Source of the DNA: Flavobacteriaceae bacterium D16
Lineage (GTDB): Bacteria > Bacteroidota > Bacteroidia > Flavobacteriales > Flavobacteriaceae
Assembly: GCA_021295155.1 (NCBI GenBank)
Contig: JAJTJC010000036.1
Location: 1,145,689-1,209,688, forward strand
Direction: 5' to 3'
Length of the DNA: 64,000 bases
The notes below the pieces were generated by a model. The model made no database searches, was not told the DNA's origin, and saw only the letters and a program-made list of their open reading frames with translations. Shown in pieces: positions 18,156 to 27,125 of this stretch. Positions within the stretch are counted from its first letter, which is position 1. Each line of letters starts with the position of its first letter. The translations under genes and the position numbers were made by a program.

Positions 18156-19477
18156 AGAACCTGCCCACTATATCCAGGCGGGAGGTGTTCAGGAACCGTA
18201 AACGGATACTTAAAAACCCCTTACCCTTTCACCGTGAAAATTTTGAACTTTTGGGAGACACCTTCAGGGTTAAGGTAATGTTGGGACCTGCGGTAGTCTT
18301 TACTCGGGATGCCCGTATTATTGCACACGTACTTCAAAAGAACCATAAGAATTATCAGAAATCGGCATTGCAGACCCGGGATCTTGCCCGTTACATAGGA
18401 AAAGGTATTCTCACGTCTACCGGGGAACACTGGAGGGTGCATCGCCGGATGATACAACCTGCATTCCACAGAAAGAAACTCGCAGGACTCTTCGATATCA
18501 TGAAGGCAACTATTGCTGCTGAGTTGAAAGGGATAAAGCCTGGAGAAGTTTCAGACATATTTCCTCTGATGGGTGATCTTGCTTTTCAGGTGGTGGCCAG
18601 ATCGCTGTTCAGCGGATCAGATATCACCAAACAAATGAAACGCCTGCAGGAAATTACGGAGGACAATCAGCGTATGCTGATCCAGGAGATGCGCCAACCC
18701 TATTTGAAATGGTGGTTTCACCTGAGCGGCAGGGTCAAGCGGCATCTGAAGATGGCAGAGGAAGGCAGAAGCCTGCTGAATGAGCTTATTGAACGACGTA
18801 TTGCGAGTAAACAACAACCAGACGACCTATTGGATATGTTGTTAACTTCCCGCTATGAAGATGGTAGCCCAATGCCCAGAAGGCAACTTATAGACGAAGT
18901 ACTGATCCTGTTTACTGCAGGGCACGAAACTACCGCCAATGCCCTGAGTTTTACCCTGCATCTGCTGGCAAATCACCCTGAAATACAGGAAAAACTTTAT
19001 AAGGAAGTATGCGCAATCGATTGGGAAGCAGTTGACCTCATAGCGGAATTACCCAAATTGCAATACACCAAACAATGTATAGAGGAAGCCCTGAGGTTAT
19101 ACCCGCCTGTTTACGTAATAGACCGGGTAACTGTGCAACAGGATAAGGCCGGTGCACTTGACTTTCCCAGAGATACGCTGGTATTACTTTCCATATTTGA
19201 ATTACACCGTTCCCGGAAGCATTGGGAAGAACCGGAAGAATACAAACCGGAACGCTTCGCCCCTGATCGTAAAAAGGATTTATCCCGGGTGTATTATCCC
19301 TTTGGCGGTGGCCCCAGGATGTGTGTGGGTAATAATTTCGCCATGTATGAAATGATGATTGCTCTTGGACTAATAGCAAAGCAATATCGTTTGGAGTCCC
19401 CTTTAAAGGAGCTCCAACTGGATCCGCTGATATCCCTGAAACCGAAAACAGTTCCCGTTCTTTTCCATCCCAGGTAA
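18152..19477 (+). CDS. Cytochrome P450
   Basis: A heme-thiolate monooxygenase of 441 residues. The I-helix oxygen-binding motif AGHETT is at 256-261, the K-helix ExxR at 312-315, the PERF segment at 366-369 and the heme-binding loop FGGGPRMCVG with axial Cys C391. All catalytic features are intact. No reductase domain is fused and none is encoded nearby, so redox partners must come from elsewhere. Sequence style (AGHETTANALS, HRRMIQPAFHRKKL) resembles CYP102/CYP4-like fatty-acid or terpene hydroxylases, but the substrate cannot be read off. I start at the ATG at 18152, which overlaps the zinc-ribbon stop by four bases, instead of an upstream in-frame ATG at 18101 inside that gene. Confidence 0.92.
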   Translation: MKNLPTISRREVFRNRKRILKNPLPFHRENFELLGDTFRVKVMLGPAVVFTRDARIIAHVLQKNHKNYQKSALQTRDLARYIGKGILTSTGEHWRVHRRMIQPAFHRKKLAGLFDIMKATIAAELKGIKPGEVSDIFPLMGDLAFQVVARSLFSGSDITKQMKRLQEITEDNQRMLIQEMRQPYLKWWFHLSGRVKRHLKMAEEGRSLLNELIERRIASKQQPDDLLDMLLTSRYEDGSPMPRRQLIDEVLILFTAGHETTANALSFTLHLLANHPEIQEKLYKEVCAIDWEAVDLIAELPKLQYTKQCIEEALRLYPPVYVIDRVTVQQDKAGALDFPRDTLVLLSIFELHRSRKHWEEPEEYKPERFAPDRKKDLSRVYYPFGGGPRMCVGNNFAMYEMMIALGLIAKQYRLESPLKELQLDPLISLKPKTVPVLFHPR

Positions 19478-19514
19478 TCTATCAAGGGAAATATGTTTAT
19501 CAGAATCACCTTAC

Positions 19515-19532
19515 AAATGACCAAGGTCATTT
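19515..19532. promoter_or_regulatory. Perfect 8-bp inverted repeat, putative operator
   Basis: AAATGACC (19515-19522), two-base spacer, GGTCATTT (19525-19532). It lies 38 bases after the P450 stop and about 92 bases before the regulator ATG. There is no following T-tract, so an operator is more likely than a terminator. Confidence 0.45.
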
Positions 19533-19624
19533 CAGTTTAAACTAAGATTTTATAACTAGTTGGATTGTTAAAGAATTATGTTGTGGCTTTAAGGCTACAG
19601 CATCCAGTGCAATTGAAAGGTGAA

Positions 19625-21559
19625 ATGACCAACTCAGCTTCAAAGGATCCATTAGTTATCAGAAAACTCAAAGCTATTCTTGAAACCCACCTGGAGAATG
19701 AACACTTTGGGGTAAGCGAACTTGCCAAGAAAGCCGGCCTTAGTCGTTCCAGCCTGCACCGAAAAGTCCATGCCTACAATGGTAATTCCACCTCTCAGTT
19801 TATCCGCGAGTTCCGCCTGAAGAAAGCCATGGAAATGTTGCTTGATGGAGAAGAGACCGCATCAGAAGTAGCCTATAGGGTAGGATTTTCCAGTCCAACC
19901 TATTTCAATACCTGTTTTAAAGTATACTACGGCTACCCTCCGGGTGAAGTAAAATTGAGAGGTGGTTCATCAGATGAGCAAAAAGGCCATATAGTAAACA
20001 CCTATCCGCAGGTAAGGACCAAGGACAGAATCACTTATCTAAACAGAAGACTTAAGCATACCAAACGATGGATAGTGGTGCTCGCCATAGGAATTGGCGT
20101 CACCATGGCCTGGGCAGCATCGTACTATATCGATGCCAAAGAAGAACCACAGTCTGCTGAGTTAGCTATTGTAAAAGAAGAAAATTCAATCGCTGTGCTG
20201 CCCTTTAAGAATTTAAGCGGGGATCCTGATATGGACCGGATATGCTATGCCATGACGGATGCTGTTATTACTGGGCTAAATGAACTGGAGTCTGTGATAG
20301 TAACCCCTCATAATAAGGTACTCAAATATGCGGATACTGAAAAGGACGCACCAACAATAGCAGAAGAATTAGGGGTTGACCAGATTATTTTTGGGAACTA
20401 CCAGAAATATGGGGAAGAGAACAGTTTCAACTGGCATGTAATTGACGGCCCAGAGAATTCCATCCTAACTTCGAAAAGGTTTAATACAGACTGGAATTTA
20501 GAAGAAATGTTCAGCATACAGGCAGATGTTGTCGAAAATATCGCAACACAATTGCAAATTAATCTAAGAGGTGAAGAATTTTCTGATATTGATCAGTTCC
20601 CTACCAAAAATAGAGAGGCCTATGATCAATGGATGTTAGGCGCATATCTAGCATCTACAGGTACAAAAGAAAACCGGGAAAACGCCATCCAATATTTTAA
20701 AAAGGCGATTGCCCTGGATGAAGCTTTCGTCTATCCTTATTTAGAGATGGCTTACCTCTACTTATGGGGCGGAACAATTCACGGACGGATAACCCAGGAA
20801 GAAGGATGGTACAAAGCCAAGGAATATCTGGGAAAAGTTAAAAAAATTGACAGTACAAATCTATTTGTACAGCAACTCCTATTAGATGGTCTTTACGTCT
20901 ATGAATGGGATTTTGAAACCATGGAGCGGGAATATAAAAAGTCCAGTGCGGCAAGTATTTATCTCTTACAAACTGGAAGGACCGAAGAAGCGCTGGACAT
21001 GATAAATGATCGTATTGAAAAACGTCCGAATTCGGCATTCATCTATACAAAGAAAGCCGAAACCCTCTTTCATCTGGCTAGATATGAAGAAGCATTTGAT
21101 CTCCTGGAAAGTAAGGACAGTTTGATCATAAGGCATTTGGCTTCTTTGAGGGAAGCTGCCAAGCTCTGCTTCTATTTGCAAAACTATGAACGCTCTAAAT
21201 GGTATCTGGAGCAGTACATGGTCAAAAATAAAGAAAGACCACCGATTATTATTTGGCTCAAGGCATTACATAACTCACTAGAGGATAATACGACTGAATT
21301 AGAATCGAACTTGAATATTCTTAGAAGTCAGTATTTAGAGGAAGTTTCCGGCAGTCCAGCCTGGTTCCTGGCCTTATATTATTGTTGGTCTGGAGACCGT
21401 GAAAAGGCTTTTGAATGGCTTCAAAAGTCATATGACAGGCATGAAGTGGAAATGATCTGGCTACGGGAAGAATCTGTTTTAATACCCCTGCGAAGCGACC
21501 CCAGATATGTCGATTTATACCATAAGGTGGGTTTTCCCACGCCTCCACGTCCCAATTGA
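19625..21559 (+). CDS. Membrane-anchored AraC-type regulator with TPR sensor region
   Basis: A 644-residue one-component regulator. Residues 10-112 form an AraC/XylS helix-turn-helix domain (VSELAKKAGLSRSSLHRKV, then SEVAYRVGFSSPTYFNTCFK). One membrane helix follows at about 149-167, then a domain beginning SIAVLPFKNLSGDPDMD at about 190, of the type found in TPR-containing adenylate-cyclase and FlgO-like proteins. From about 340 to the end there are tetratricopeptide-like helices. The DNA-binding part is thus N-terminal and cytoplasmic and the sensor part periplasmic. I prefer ATG 19625 over a TTG at 19565. The target is unknown. An inverted repeat upstream may be its operator. Confidence 0.85.
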   Translation: MTNSASKDPLVIRKLKAILETHLENEHFGVSELAKKAGLSRSSLHRKVHAYNGNSTSQFIREFRLKKAMEMLLDGEETASEVAYRVGFSSPTYFNTCFKVYYGYPPGEVKLRGGSSDEQKGHIVNTYPQVRTKDRITYLNRRLKHTKRWIVVLAIGIGVTMAWAASYYIDAKEEPQSAELAIVKEENSIAVLPFKNLSGDPDMDRICYAMTDAVITGLNELESVIVTPHNKVLKYADTEKDAPTIAEELGVDQIIFGNYQKYGEENSFNWHVIDGPENSILTSKRFNTDWNLEEMFSIQADVVENIATQLQINLRGEEFSDIDQFPTKNREAYDQWMLGAYLASTGTKENRENAIQYFKKAIALDEAFVYPYLEMAYLYLWGGTIHGRITQEEGWYKAKEYLGKVKKIDSTNLFVQQLLLDGLYVYEWDFETMEREYKKSSAASIYLLQTGRTEEALDMINDRIEKRPNSAFIYTKKAETLFHLARYEEAFDLLESKDSLIIRHLASLREAAKLCFYLQNYERSKWYLEQYMVKNKERPPIIIWLKALHNSLEDNTTELESNLNILRSQYLEEVSGSPAWFLALYYCWSGDREKAFEWLQKSYDRHEVEMIWLREESVLIPLRSDPRYVDLYHKVGFPTPPRPN

Positions 21560-21678
21560 AAAAGCACTTTGCTTGGAACCTTTCTGGGACTGGATTTAAA
21601 GACTTCCAAAAAAACTTGAAATCATCCGGGACATAGCTGTTTAGTCTTGCAACACCATTTAAATGATCCTTGGGTTAA

Positions 21679-21686
21679 TAAATTTG
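21679..21686 (+). promoter_or_regulatory. Bacteroidota -7 element for the PepSY-like gene
   Basis: TAAATTTG, exact TAnnTTTG, 26 bases before the ATG at 21713. It lies within a 7-bp inverted repeat TTAATAA/TTATTAA (21675-21681 and 21688-21694), which could be a regulatory site. Confidence 0.45.
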
Positions 21687-21712
21687 ATTATTAATCCTTT
21701 AAATCGTTAGTC

Positions 21713-22228
21713 ATGAAAAAATGGATGTTTGGCTTACTGTTTTTAGGTCTGGCCAGCCTAACATTTGCACAGGACCGTCCCAAGGATGATGTCCGAACAG
21801 TTGAACTGGAAGGTGTTGAATTGACCTCACCCAATTACGATTACCTGGCAGAAGTCCGGGAACCGGGAGTTTCTCCAACTATTGGCAAACTAGAACTAGA
21901 AGTTGCCAACTTTGATCTTAAGGAATCTCCTATGTACAATAAGATAGACAAAGCCTACGAAGTGTTCTTTGAAAACCACAAAGGAAAAATTGTAGCCGTT
22001 TATGATGAAAACGGAAAGATCATTTCTGCCTTTGAAAGGTTTGGAGATGTAATGGTACCGAATACTGTGAGGGAAACAGTATTTCAGGCGTATCCTGACT
22101 GGAACATGAATGGTAACAAATATGTTGTGACCTATTATCGCGATAAGGGAGCAAAAAAGACCTACCATTTCCAACTTGAGAAAAACAATAAGAAAAAGAA
22201 TCTGAAAATGACATGGGAAAGGATGTAA
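21713..22228 (+). CDS. Secreted PepSY-like protein
   Basis: A 171-residue exported protein: signal peptide about 1-19 ending LTFAQ, then an acidic N-terminal stretch and a C-terminal half (about 75-170) with the alternating beta-hairpin and helix pattern of the PepSY-like/BLIP-like fold (GKIVAVYDENGKIISAFERF; VRETVFQAYPDWNMNGNKY). Such proteins are common in Bacteroidota and have no firm function. The signal peptide is clear; the family call is an inference from pattern. It follows the AraC/TPR regulator and has its own promoter element and terminator. Confidence 0.65.
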   Translation: MKKWMFGLLFLGLASLTFAQDRPKDDVRTVELEGVELTSPNYDYLAEVREPGVSPTIGKLELEVANFDLKESPMYNKIDKAYEVFFENHKGKIVAVYDENGKIISAFERFGDVMVPNTVRETVFQAYPDWNMNGNKYVVTYYRDKGAKKTYHFQLEKNNKKKNLKMTWERM

Positions 22229-22255
22229 TATTTCAAACTGACTATCCAGATGATT

Positions 22256-22288
22256 AAATCGCCCAAATACAAATTGGGCGATTTTTTT
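22256..22288 (+). terminator. Intrinsic terminator after the PepSY-like gene
   Basis: Perfect 11-bp stem 22256-22266 (AAATCGCCCAA) with 22274-22284 (TTGGGCGATTT), seven-base loop, followed by a T run. Its presence here argues against starting queG at the ATG at 22250. Confidence 0.88.
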
Positions 22289-22327
22289 ACTTCTGTATTA
22301 CGGCAGTTAATGATAGTCAGGATTCCT

Positions 22328-22335
22328 TATTTTTG
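22328..22335 (+). promoter_or_regulatory. Bacteroidota -7 element for queG
   Basis: TATTTTTG, exact TAnnTTTG, seven bases before the ATG at 22343. It implies a leader of only a few bases. Confidence 0.5.
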
Positions 22336-22342
22336 GGCAACC

Positions 22343-23263
22343 ATGGTATCTGCCCAAAAACATACTCAAGCAATCAAAGCCGAAGCCAAACGCCTCGGCT
22401 TTTTGTCATGCGGTATATCCAAAGCCGAATTCCTCGAAGAGGAGGCTCCCCGCCTGGAAAAATGGCTTAAAAAGGGGATGCAGGGGGAAATGCAGTATAT
22501 GGAAAACCATTTCGATAAGCGACTGGATCCGCGTTTGCTTGTAGATGACGCCAAATCTGTGATCTCCGTATTACTCAATTATTACCCTGAAAAAACTCAG
22601 GACGAAGGGACTTATAAGATATCACGCTATGCCTATGGGCAGGATTACCATCATGTGATGAAAACAAAACTAAGGCAACTTCTGGAATACATAGAGGAAA
22701 CCATAGGCGAGGTAAGCGGCAGGGCTTTTGTAGATTCAGCTCCCGTTTTGGATAAAGCCTGGGCAGCGAAGAGCGGACTGGGCTGGATAGGGAAAAACAG
22801 CAACCTGCTAACCCAACAGCTAGGCTCCTATTATTTTATCGGAGAATTGATTCTTGACCTGGAACTGGAATATGACAGCGCCACAACCGACCATTGCGGG
22901 AGCTGTACGGCCTGCCTGGATGCCTGCCCTACCCAGGCCATAGTTGAACCTTATGTAGTAGACGGCAGCAAATGCATTTCCTATTTTACCATAGAATTGA
23001 AAAATGAAATTCCTAATGAGGTAAAAGGCCAATTTGACGATTGGATATTTGGTTGTGATGTCTGCCAGGAGGTCTGCCCCTGGAACCGCTTTTCCAAACC
23101 CCATCAGGAACCTTTATTCCAGCCCCATCCGGAGCTGCTGTCTATGACCAAAAAAGACTGGGAGGAAATTACAGAGGAGGTTTTTCGTAAAGTCTTCAAA
23201 AAATCCGCTGTAAAACGCACCAAATATGGTGGCCTAAAGCGAAATATTAGGTTTCTCCAATGA
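22343..23263 (+). CDS. queG: Epoxyqueuosine reductase
   Basis: QueG reduces epoxyqueuosine to queuosine at the tRNA wobble position 34, using cobalamin and two [4Fe-4S] clusters. The 306-residue protein has the family N-terminus ([20 protein letters not shown]), the cluster segments [16 protein letters not shown] and, after a lone Cys in [24 protein letters not shown]. The HEAT-like C-terminal extension found in longer homologues is absent, giving the short form. I start at ATG 22343: the in-frame ATG at 22250 would run through the preceding terminator, and the -7 element lies between the two. Confidence 0.94.
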   Translation: MVSAQKHTQAIKAEAKRLGFLSCGISKAEFLEEEAPRLEKWLKKGMQGEMQYMENHFDKRLDPRLLVDDAKSVISVLLNYYPEKTQDEGTYKISRYAYGQDYHHVMKTKLRQLLEYIEETIGEVSGRAFVDSAPVLDKAWAAKSGLGWIGKNSNLLTQQLGSYYFIGELILDLELEYDSATTDHCGSCTACLDACPTQAIVEPYVVDGSKCISYFTIELKNEIPNEVKGQFDDWIFGCDVCQEVCPWNRFSKPHQEPLFQPHPELLSMTKKDWEEITEEVFRKVFKKSAVKRTKYGGLKRNIRFLQ

Positions 23264-23364
23264 GGTTTTCGATGAAGTAGCCCGATAAAGTCCTATATTG
23301 GAACTTTGTTTTTGAGTTGTGTTAAAAGGCAATTCTTATAAATAACCGCAGATTCAAGTGACCA

Positions 23365-24681
23365 ATGAGAATAAAAAAACCAACCCTTAGTTTTTGGCAG
23401 ATTTTCAACATGAACGTCGGATTTTTGGGGATACAGTACAGCTTTGGACTCCAGCAAAGTGCTATAAACCCAATATTCCTGTTTTTAGGCGCCTCTGAGG
23501 AAATTTTACCCATATTGAATATTGCAGGCCCGGTAACCGGATTGGTTGTGCAACCCTTAGTTGGCGCTATCTCAGACAAAACCTGGTCACCCCGATGGGG
23601 CCGAAGAAAGCCATTTTTCCTTATCGGAGCCGTTTTGGGAAGTCTATGCTTATTTGCCTTTCCGCTTAGTCCTGCCTTGTGGTTTGCCGTAGGACTTTTA
23701 TGGATATTGGATGTGGGTAATAATATGGCTATGGAGCCATACAGGGCTTTTGTAGGCGACAAGCTTCCTGAGAAACAGCTTAGTATTGGCTATCAGATGC
23801 AGAGCCTGTTTGTTGGTGCTGGTATTTTGCTCGCCAACGCCTCGATATTTTTGTTTCAGGACTGGTTTGGCGGAGGTGAAGAAGTAACTGGTCAGGTTCC
23901 AAAATGGTTGTATTATTCTTTCTTTATCGGGTCTTTTTTATCCGTCGCTACCATCTTATGGTCGGTTTTAAAAACACCGGAAATACCACCCACGGAAGAG
24001 GAACTTGCAGAGATTAACCGGCATAAGGCTTTGTCGTTTTCAGAACGCTTCAAGGTCCCTTTTATAGAGATTGCCCATGCAGTTAAAGATATGCCGAAGT
24101 TTATGTGGAGCCTTTCCTTAGTTTATTTATTCCAGTGGTATGCCCTTTTCATTTACTGGCAGTTTATCACACCGCTATTCAGGGCAACGATGGGATTTGA
24201 TACTTCCGAAGCTGCAGCCCAGGCCGCAAAGATGAGCACCACTTATAATATAGTAACCGCTGTGGTTGCCCTTATTCTGGTGCCCCTGACCATGAAGTTT
24301 GGTGGCAAAAGAATATATGCCCTGAGCCTGTTTGGTACCTCTATCGCCCTTTTTACCATTCCCCATATTGCGGATCCGGTTTATGTTTTGTTTCCGATGG
24401 TCTTATTTGGAATTGGTTGGGCGGCTATGATGGGGATTCCCTACAGTATGGTGTCTAAAATCGTTCCTCAGGAAAGGAGAGGGGTCTACATGGGAATTCT
24501 TAATATGATGATTGTGATTCCTATGGGTATACAAACCTTGTCCTTCGGACCTATCTTTAAAAACCTCTTGGGGTCAAATTCGGTGAACGCTATGCTGTTT
24601 GCCGGAGCGTGCTTTTTAATTGCCGGAAGTCTTGCCCTAAGGTTAAAGGTGGTCAAAGATCCTAACGGAGACGACTTATAG
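23365..24681 (+). CDS. SLC45-like MFS transporter (probable sugar/H+ symporter)
   Basis: A 438-residue major facilitator protein with about twelve hydrophobic segments. The N-terminal region (FWQIFNMNVGFLGIQYSFGLQ) and the loop after helix 2 with GAISDKTWSPRWGRRKPF fit the SLC45-like disaccharide transporters that in Bacteroidota often sit in starch or maltose loci. No glycoside hydrolase or SusC/D pair is nearby here, so the substrate is open. The second half contains a long cytoplasmic loop (TPEIPPTEEELAEINRHKAL). It is flanked by queG and maeB with no sign of an operon. Confidence 0.85.
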   Translation: MRIKKPTLSFWQIFNMNVGFLGIQYSFGLQQSAINPIFLFLGASEEILPILNIAGPVTGLVVQPLVGAISDKTWSPRWGRRKPFFLIGAVLGSLCLFAFPLSPALWFAVGLLWILDVGNNMAMEPYRAFVGDKLPEKQLSIGYQMQSLFVGAGILLANASIFLFQDWFGGGEEVTGQVPKWLYYSFFIGSFLSVATILWSVLKTPEIPPTEEELAEINRHKALSFSERFKVPFIEIAHAVKDMPKFMWSLSLVYLFQWYALFIYWQFITPLFRATMGFDTSEAAAQAAKMSTTYNIVTAVVALILVPLTMKFGGKRIYALSLFGTSIALFTIPHIADPVYVLFPMVLFGIGWAAMMGIPYSMVSKIVPQERRGVYMGILNMMIVIPMGIQTLSFGPIFKNLLGSNSVNAMLFAGACFLIAGSLALRLKVVKDPNGDDL

Positions 24682-24772
24682 TTTGGATTCCAACTCCTGT
24701 TGTTTTTAGAGGAAGGTGAGATTTAAAACGGTATTATAATTAAGTGTTTTCCCAAGTTCATGGGAATACCTG

Positions 24773-24780
24773 TAAATTTG
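24773..24780 (+). promoter_or_regulatory. Bacteroidota -7 element for maeB
   Basis: TAAATTTG, exact TAnnTTTG, 16 bases before the maeB ATG. A TTTT run at 24747-24750 lies 22 bases upstream and could serve as the -33 box. Confidence 0.5.
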
Positions 24781-24796
24781 TGCTTTATTCAATCCT

Positions 24797-27103
24797 ATGT
24801 CGAAAGATAAGAAACGCCGAGAGGCGCTGGTATATCACGCCAAACCACAGCCGGGTAAAATCAAGGTGGTTCCAACCAAACCTTATGCTACCCAAAAGGA
24901 TCTTGCACTCGCATACTCCCCTGGAGTGGCCGAACCCTGCCTGGAAATACACAAGGACCGTGAAAACGTGTATCGCTACACAGCCAAGGGAAATATTGTA
25001 GCGGTGATTACCAACGGTACCGCTGTTCTCGGATTAGGGGATATAGGTCCAGAGGCGGCCAAACCGGTTATGGAAGGAAAAAGCCTGCTTTTTAAGATTT
25101 TTGCAGATATCGATGGTATTGACATTGAACTGGACACCAAAGATGTGGACCAGTTTGTGGAAACGGTTAAAACCATAGCCCCCACCTTTGGCGGGATTAA
25201 TCTGGAAGACATCAAGGCTCCTGAAGCTTTTGAGATTGAGAGACGTTTAAAGGAAGAGCTGGATATTCCGGTAATGCACGATGATCAGCATGGCACAGCC
25301 ATAATCTCGGCCGCTGCCTTGTTGAATGCTTTGGAGCTCACCAACAGGAAAATAGGTGAGGTCAGGATTGTAATCAGTGGAGCAGGAGCTGCCGCTATAT
25401 CCTGTACTAGACTTTACAAAGCCTTTGGCGCGAAAGCAGAAAACATATTGATGTTGGATAGCAAAGGGGTAATTCGCAAAGATAGAAAAGGGCTAACCAA
25501 GGAAAAACTGGAGTTTGCCACAGACCTTAAAGTTTCTACCTTGGAAGAGGCTATGGTAGGGGCAGATGTATTTATCGGACTATCCATTGCGGATATCATG
25601 ACCCCTGAAATGTTGCTTTCCATGGCTAAGGATCCCATCGTCTTTGCAATGGCGAACCCGGACCCGGAAATAAATTACAAACTGGCCTGTAAAACCCGAA
25701 AGGATATTATCATGGCTACCGGGCGTTCTGATCATCCAAATCAGGTAAATAACGTATTGGGTTTCCCCTTTATCTTCAGAGGGGCTTTGGATATCCGGGC
25801 AACCAAGATCAACGAAGAAATGAAAATGGCGGCAGTAAAGGCGCTGGCCGAACTTGCCAAAGAACCTGTTCCCGAACAGGTTAATATTGCCTATGGGGAG
25901 ACCAGGCTAACCTTTGGAAGGGAGTATATCATTCCCAAACCATTTGACCCAAGACTTATCGCGGAAATTCCTGCCGCTGTTGCAAAAGCAGCCATAGAGA
26001 GCGGTGTTGCTCGCAATACTATTTCCGATTGGGACCAATATAAGGAAGCTCTGCTTTCGCGTTCAGGAGACGATAATAAGGTAATGCGAATGCTGATGAA
26101 CCGGGCTAAGGCTAATCCCAAGAAAATTGTATTTGCCGAGGCCAATCATTTGGATGTGCTGAAGGCTGCCCAAATTTCATACGAAGATGGTTTTGCACTT
26201 CCTATCCTCCTGGGGAATCGCGAGGTTATCGAAGAATTGAAAAAAGAACTGGAATTTGACGCAGATGTACCCATAATCGATCCTAAAGATCCCTCAAGTG
26301 AACCAACTCGCGAAGTCTATGCGGAACGCTTCTATGAAGGTCGGAAAAGAAGAGGAGTGACCCTTTATGGTGCTAGGACCAAGATGAGGGAGCGGAATTA
26401 TTTTGGATCCATGATGGTGTTGGTTGGAGATGCAGATGGTATGATTACCGGACATTCTCGTGCCTACAACAATGTAATCCGACCCATTTTTGAAGTGATT
26501 GGTCGTGCGGCTAATATCACCAGGGCAGCAACCGCACATATTATGATTACAAACAGGGGCCCATTAGTTTTAGCGGACACCTCAATCAATATTGATCCAA
26601 ATGCAGAAGAGCTGGCAGAAATAGCGCGGATGACGGCCAATCTGGGAACAGCATTTGGCTTTGATCCTGTCCTTGCTTTACTTTCCTATTCCAATTTTGG
26701 TTCTTCAAGTCACCCTCACGCTATCAAGGTGCGTGATGCGGTCCAATTGCTGCATGAACGCCACCCGAATCTCACTGTTGATGGGGAGATCCAGACGGAT
26801 TTTGCTCTTAATCGCGAACTTAGGAATTCTCAGTTTCCCTTTTCCAACCTGGGAGGTAAACGTGTAAACACACTTATTTTCCCTAACCTGGAATCTGCTA
26901 ACATCACCTATAAACTGTTAAAGGAATTGCATACGGCAAATCCCATTGGTCCCATCATGCTTGGTTTAAGAAGAGCAGTCCACGTACTGCAGTTAGGTGC
27001 CAGTGTACCTGAAATGGTCAATATGGCGGCAGTGGCTGTTATAGATGCCCAGGAGCGTGAAAAGCGCCGGAAGGCCCGTATTGTGGATAATAAAAAAAAA
27101 TAA
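24797..27103 (+). CDS. maeB: NADP-dependent malic enzyme, phosphotransacetylase-like fusion
   Basis: MaeB oxidatively decarboxylates malate to pyruvate, producing NADPH. The 768-residue enzyme has the full malic domain (about 20-420): the substrate-site stretch LALAYSPGVAEPC, the catalytic-lysine region with KPVMEGKSLLFK, the metal site VMHDDQHGTA and the Rossmann loop VISGAGAAA. The C-terminal 330 or so residues match a phosphotransacetylase-like domain (NRAKANPKKIVFAEAN onward), which in MaeB regulates activity, for example in response to acetyl-CoA, and is usually not catalytic. The length is typical. It is followed after 22 bases by ruvA. Confidence 0.95.
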   Translation: MSKDKKRREALVYHAKPQPGKIKVVPTKPYATQKDLALAYSPGVAEPCLEIHKDRENVYRYTAKGNIVAVITNGTAVLGLGDIGPEAAKPVMEGKSLLFKIFADIDGIDIELDTKDVDQFVETVKTIAPTFGGINLEDIKAPEAFEIERRLKEELDIPVMHDDQHGTAIISAAALLNALELTNRKIGEVRIVISGAGAAAISCTRLYKAFGAKAENILMLDSKGVIRKDRKGLTKEKLEFATDLKVSTLEEAMVGADVFIGLSIADIMTPEMLLSMAKDPIVFAMANPDPEINYKLACKTRKDIIMATGRSDHPNQVNNVLGFPFIFRGALDIRATKINEEMKMAAVKALAELAKEPVPEQVNIAYGETRLTFGREYIIPKPFDPRLIAEIPAAVAKAAIESGVARNTISDWDQYKEALLSRSGDDNKVMRMLMNRAKANPKKIVFAEANHLDVLKAAQISYEDGFALPILLGNREVIEELKKELEFDADVPIIDPKDPSSEPTREVYAERFYEGRKRRGVTLYGARTKMRERNYFGSMMVLVGDADGMITGHSRAYNNVIRPIFEVIGRAANITRAATAHIMITNRGPLVLADTSINIDPNAEELAEIARMTANLGTAFGFDPVLALLSYSNFGSSSHPHAIKVRDAVQLLHERHPNLTVDGEIQTDFALNRELRNSQFPFSNLGGKRVNTLIFPNLESANITYKLLKELHTANPIGPIMLGLRRAVHVLQLGASVPEMVNMAAVAVIDAQEREKRRKARIVDNKKK

Positions 27104-27125
27104 ATGTAACGGAGAATAGCCTCAG

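Noticed and set aside
22250..22342. N-terminal extension of queG from ATG 22250
   Set aside because: It would translate through the terminator of the previous gene and past a promoter element, and it matches no QueG N-terminus.
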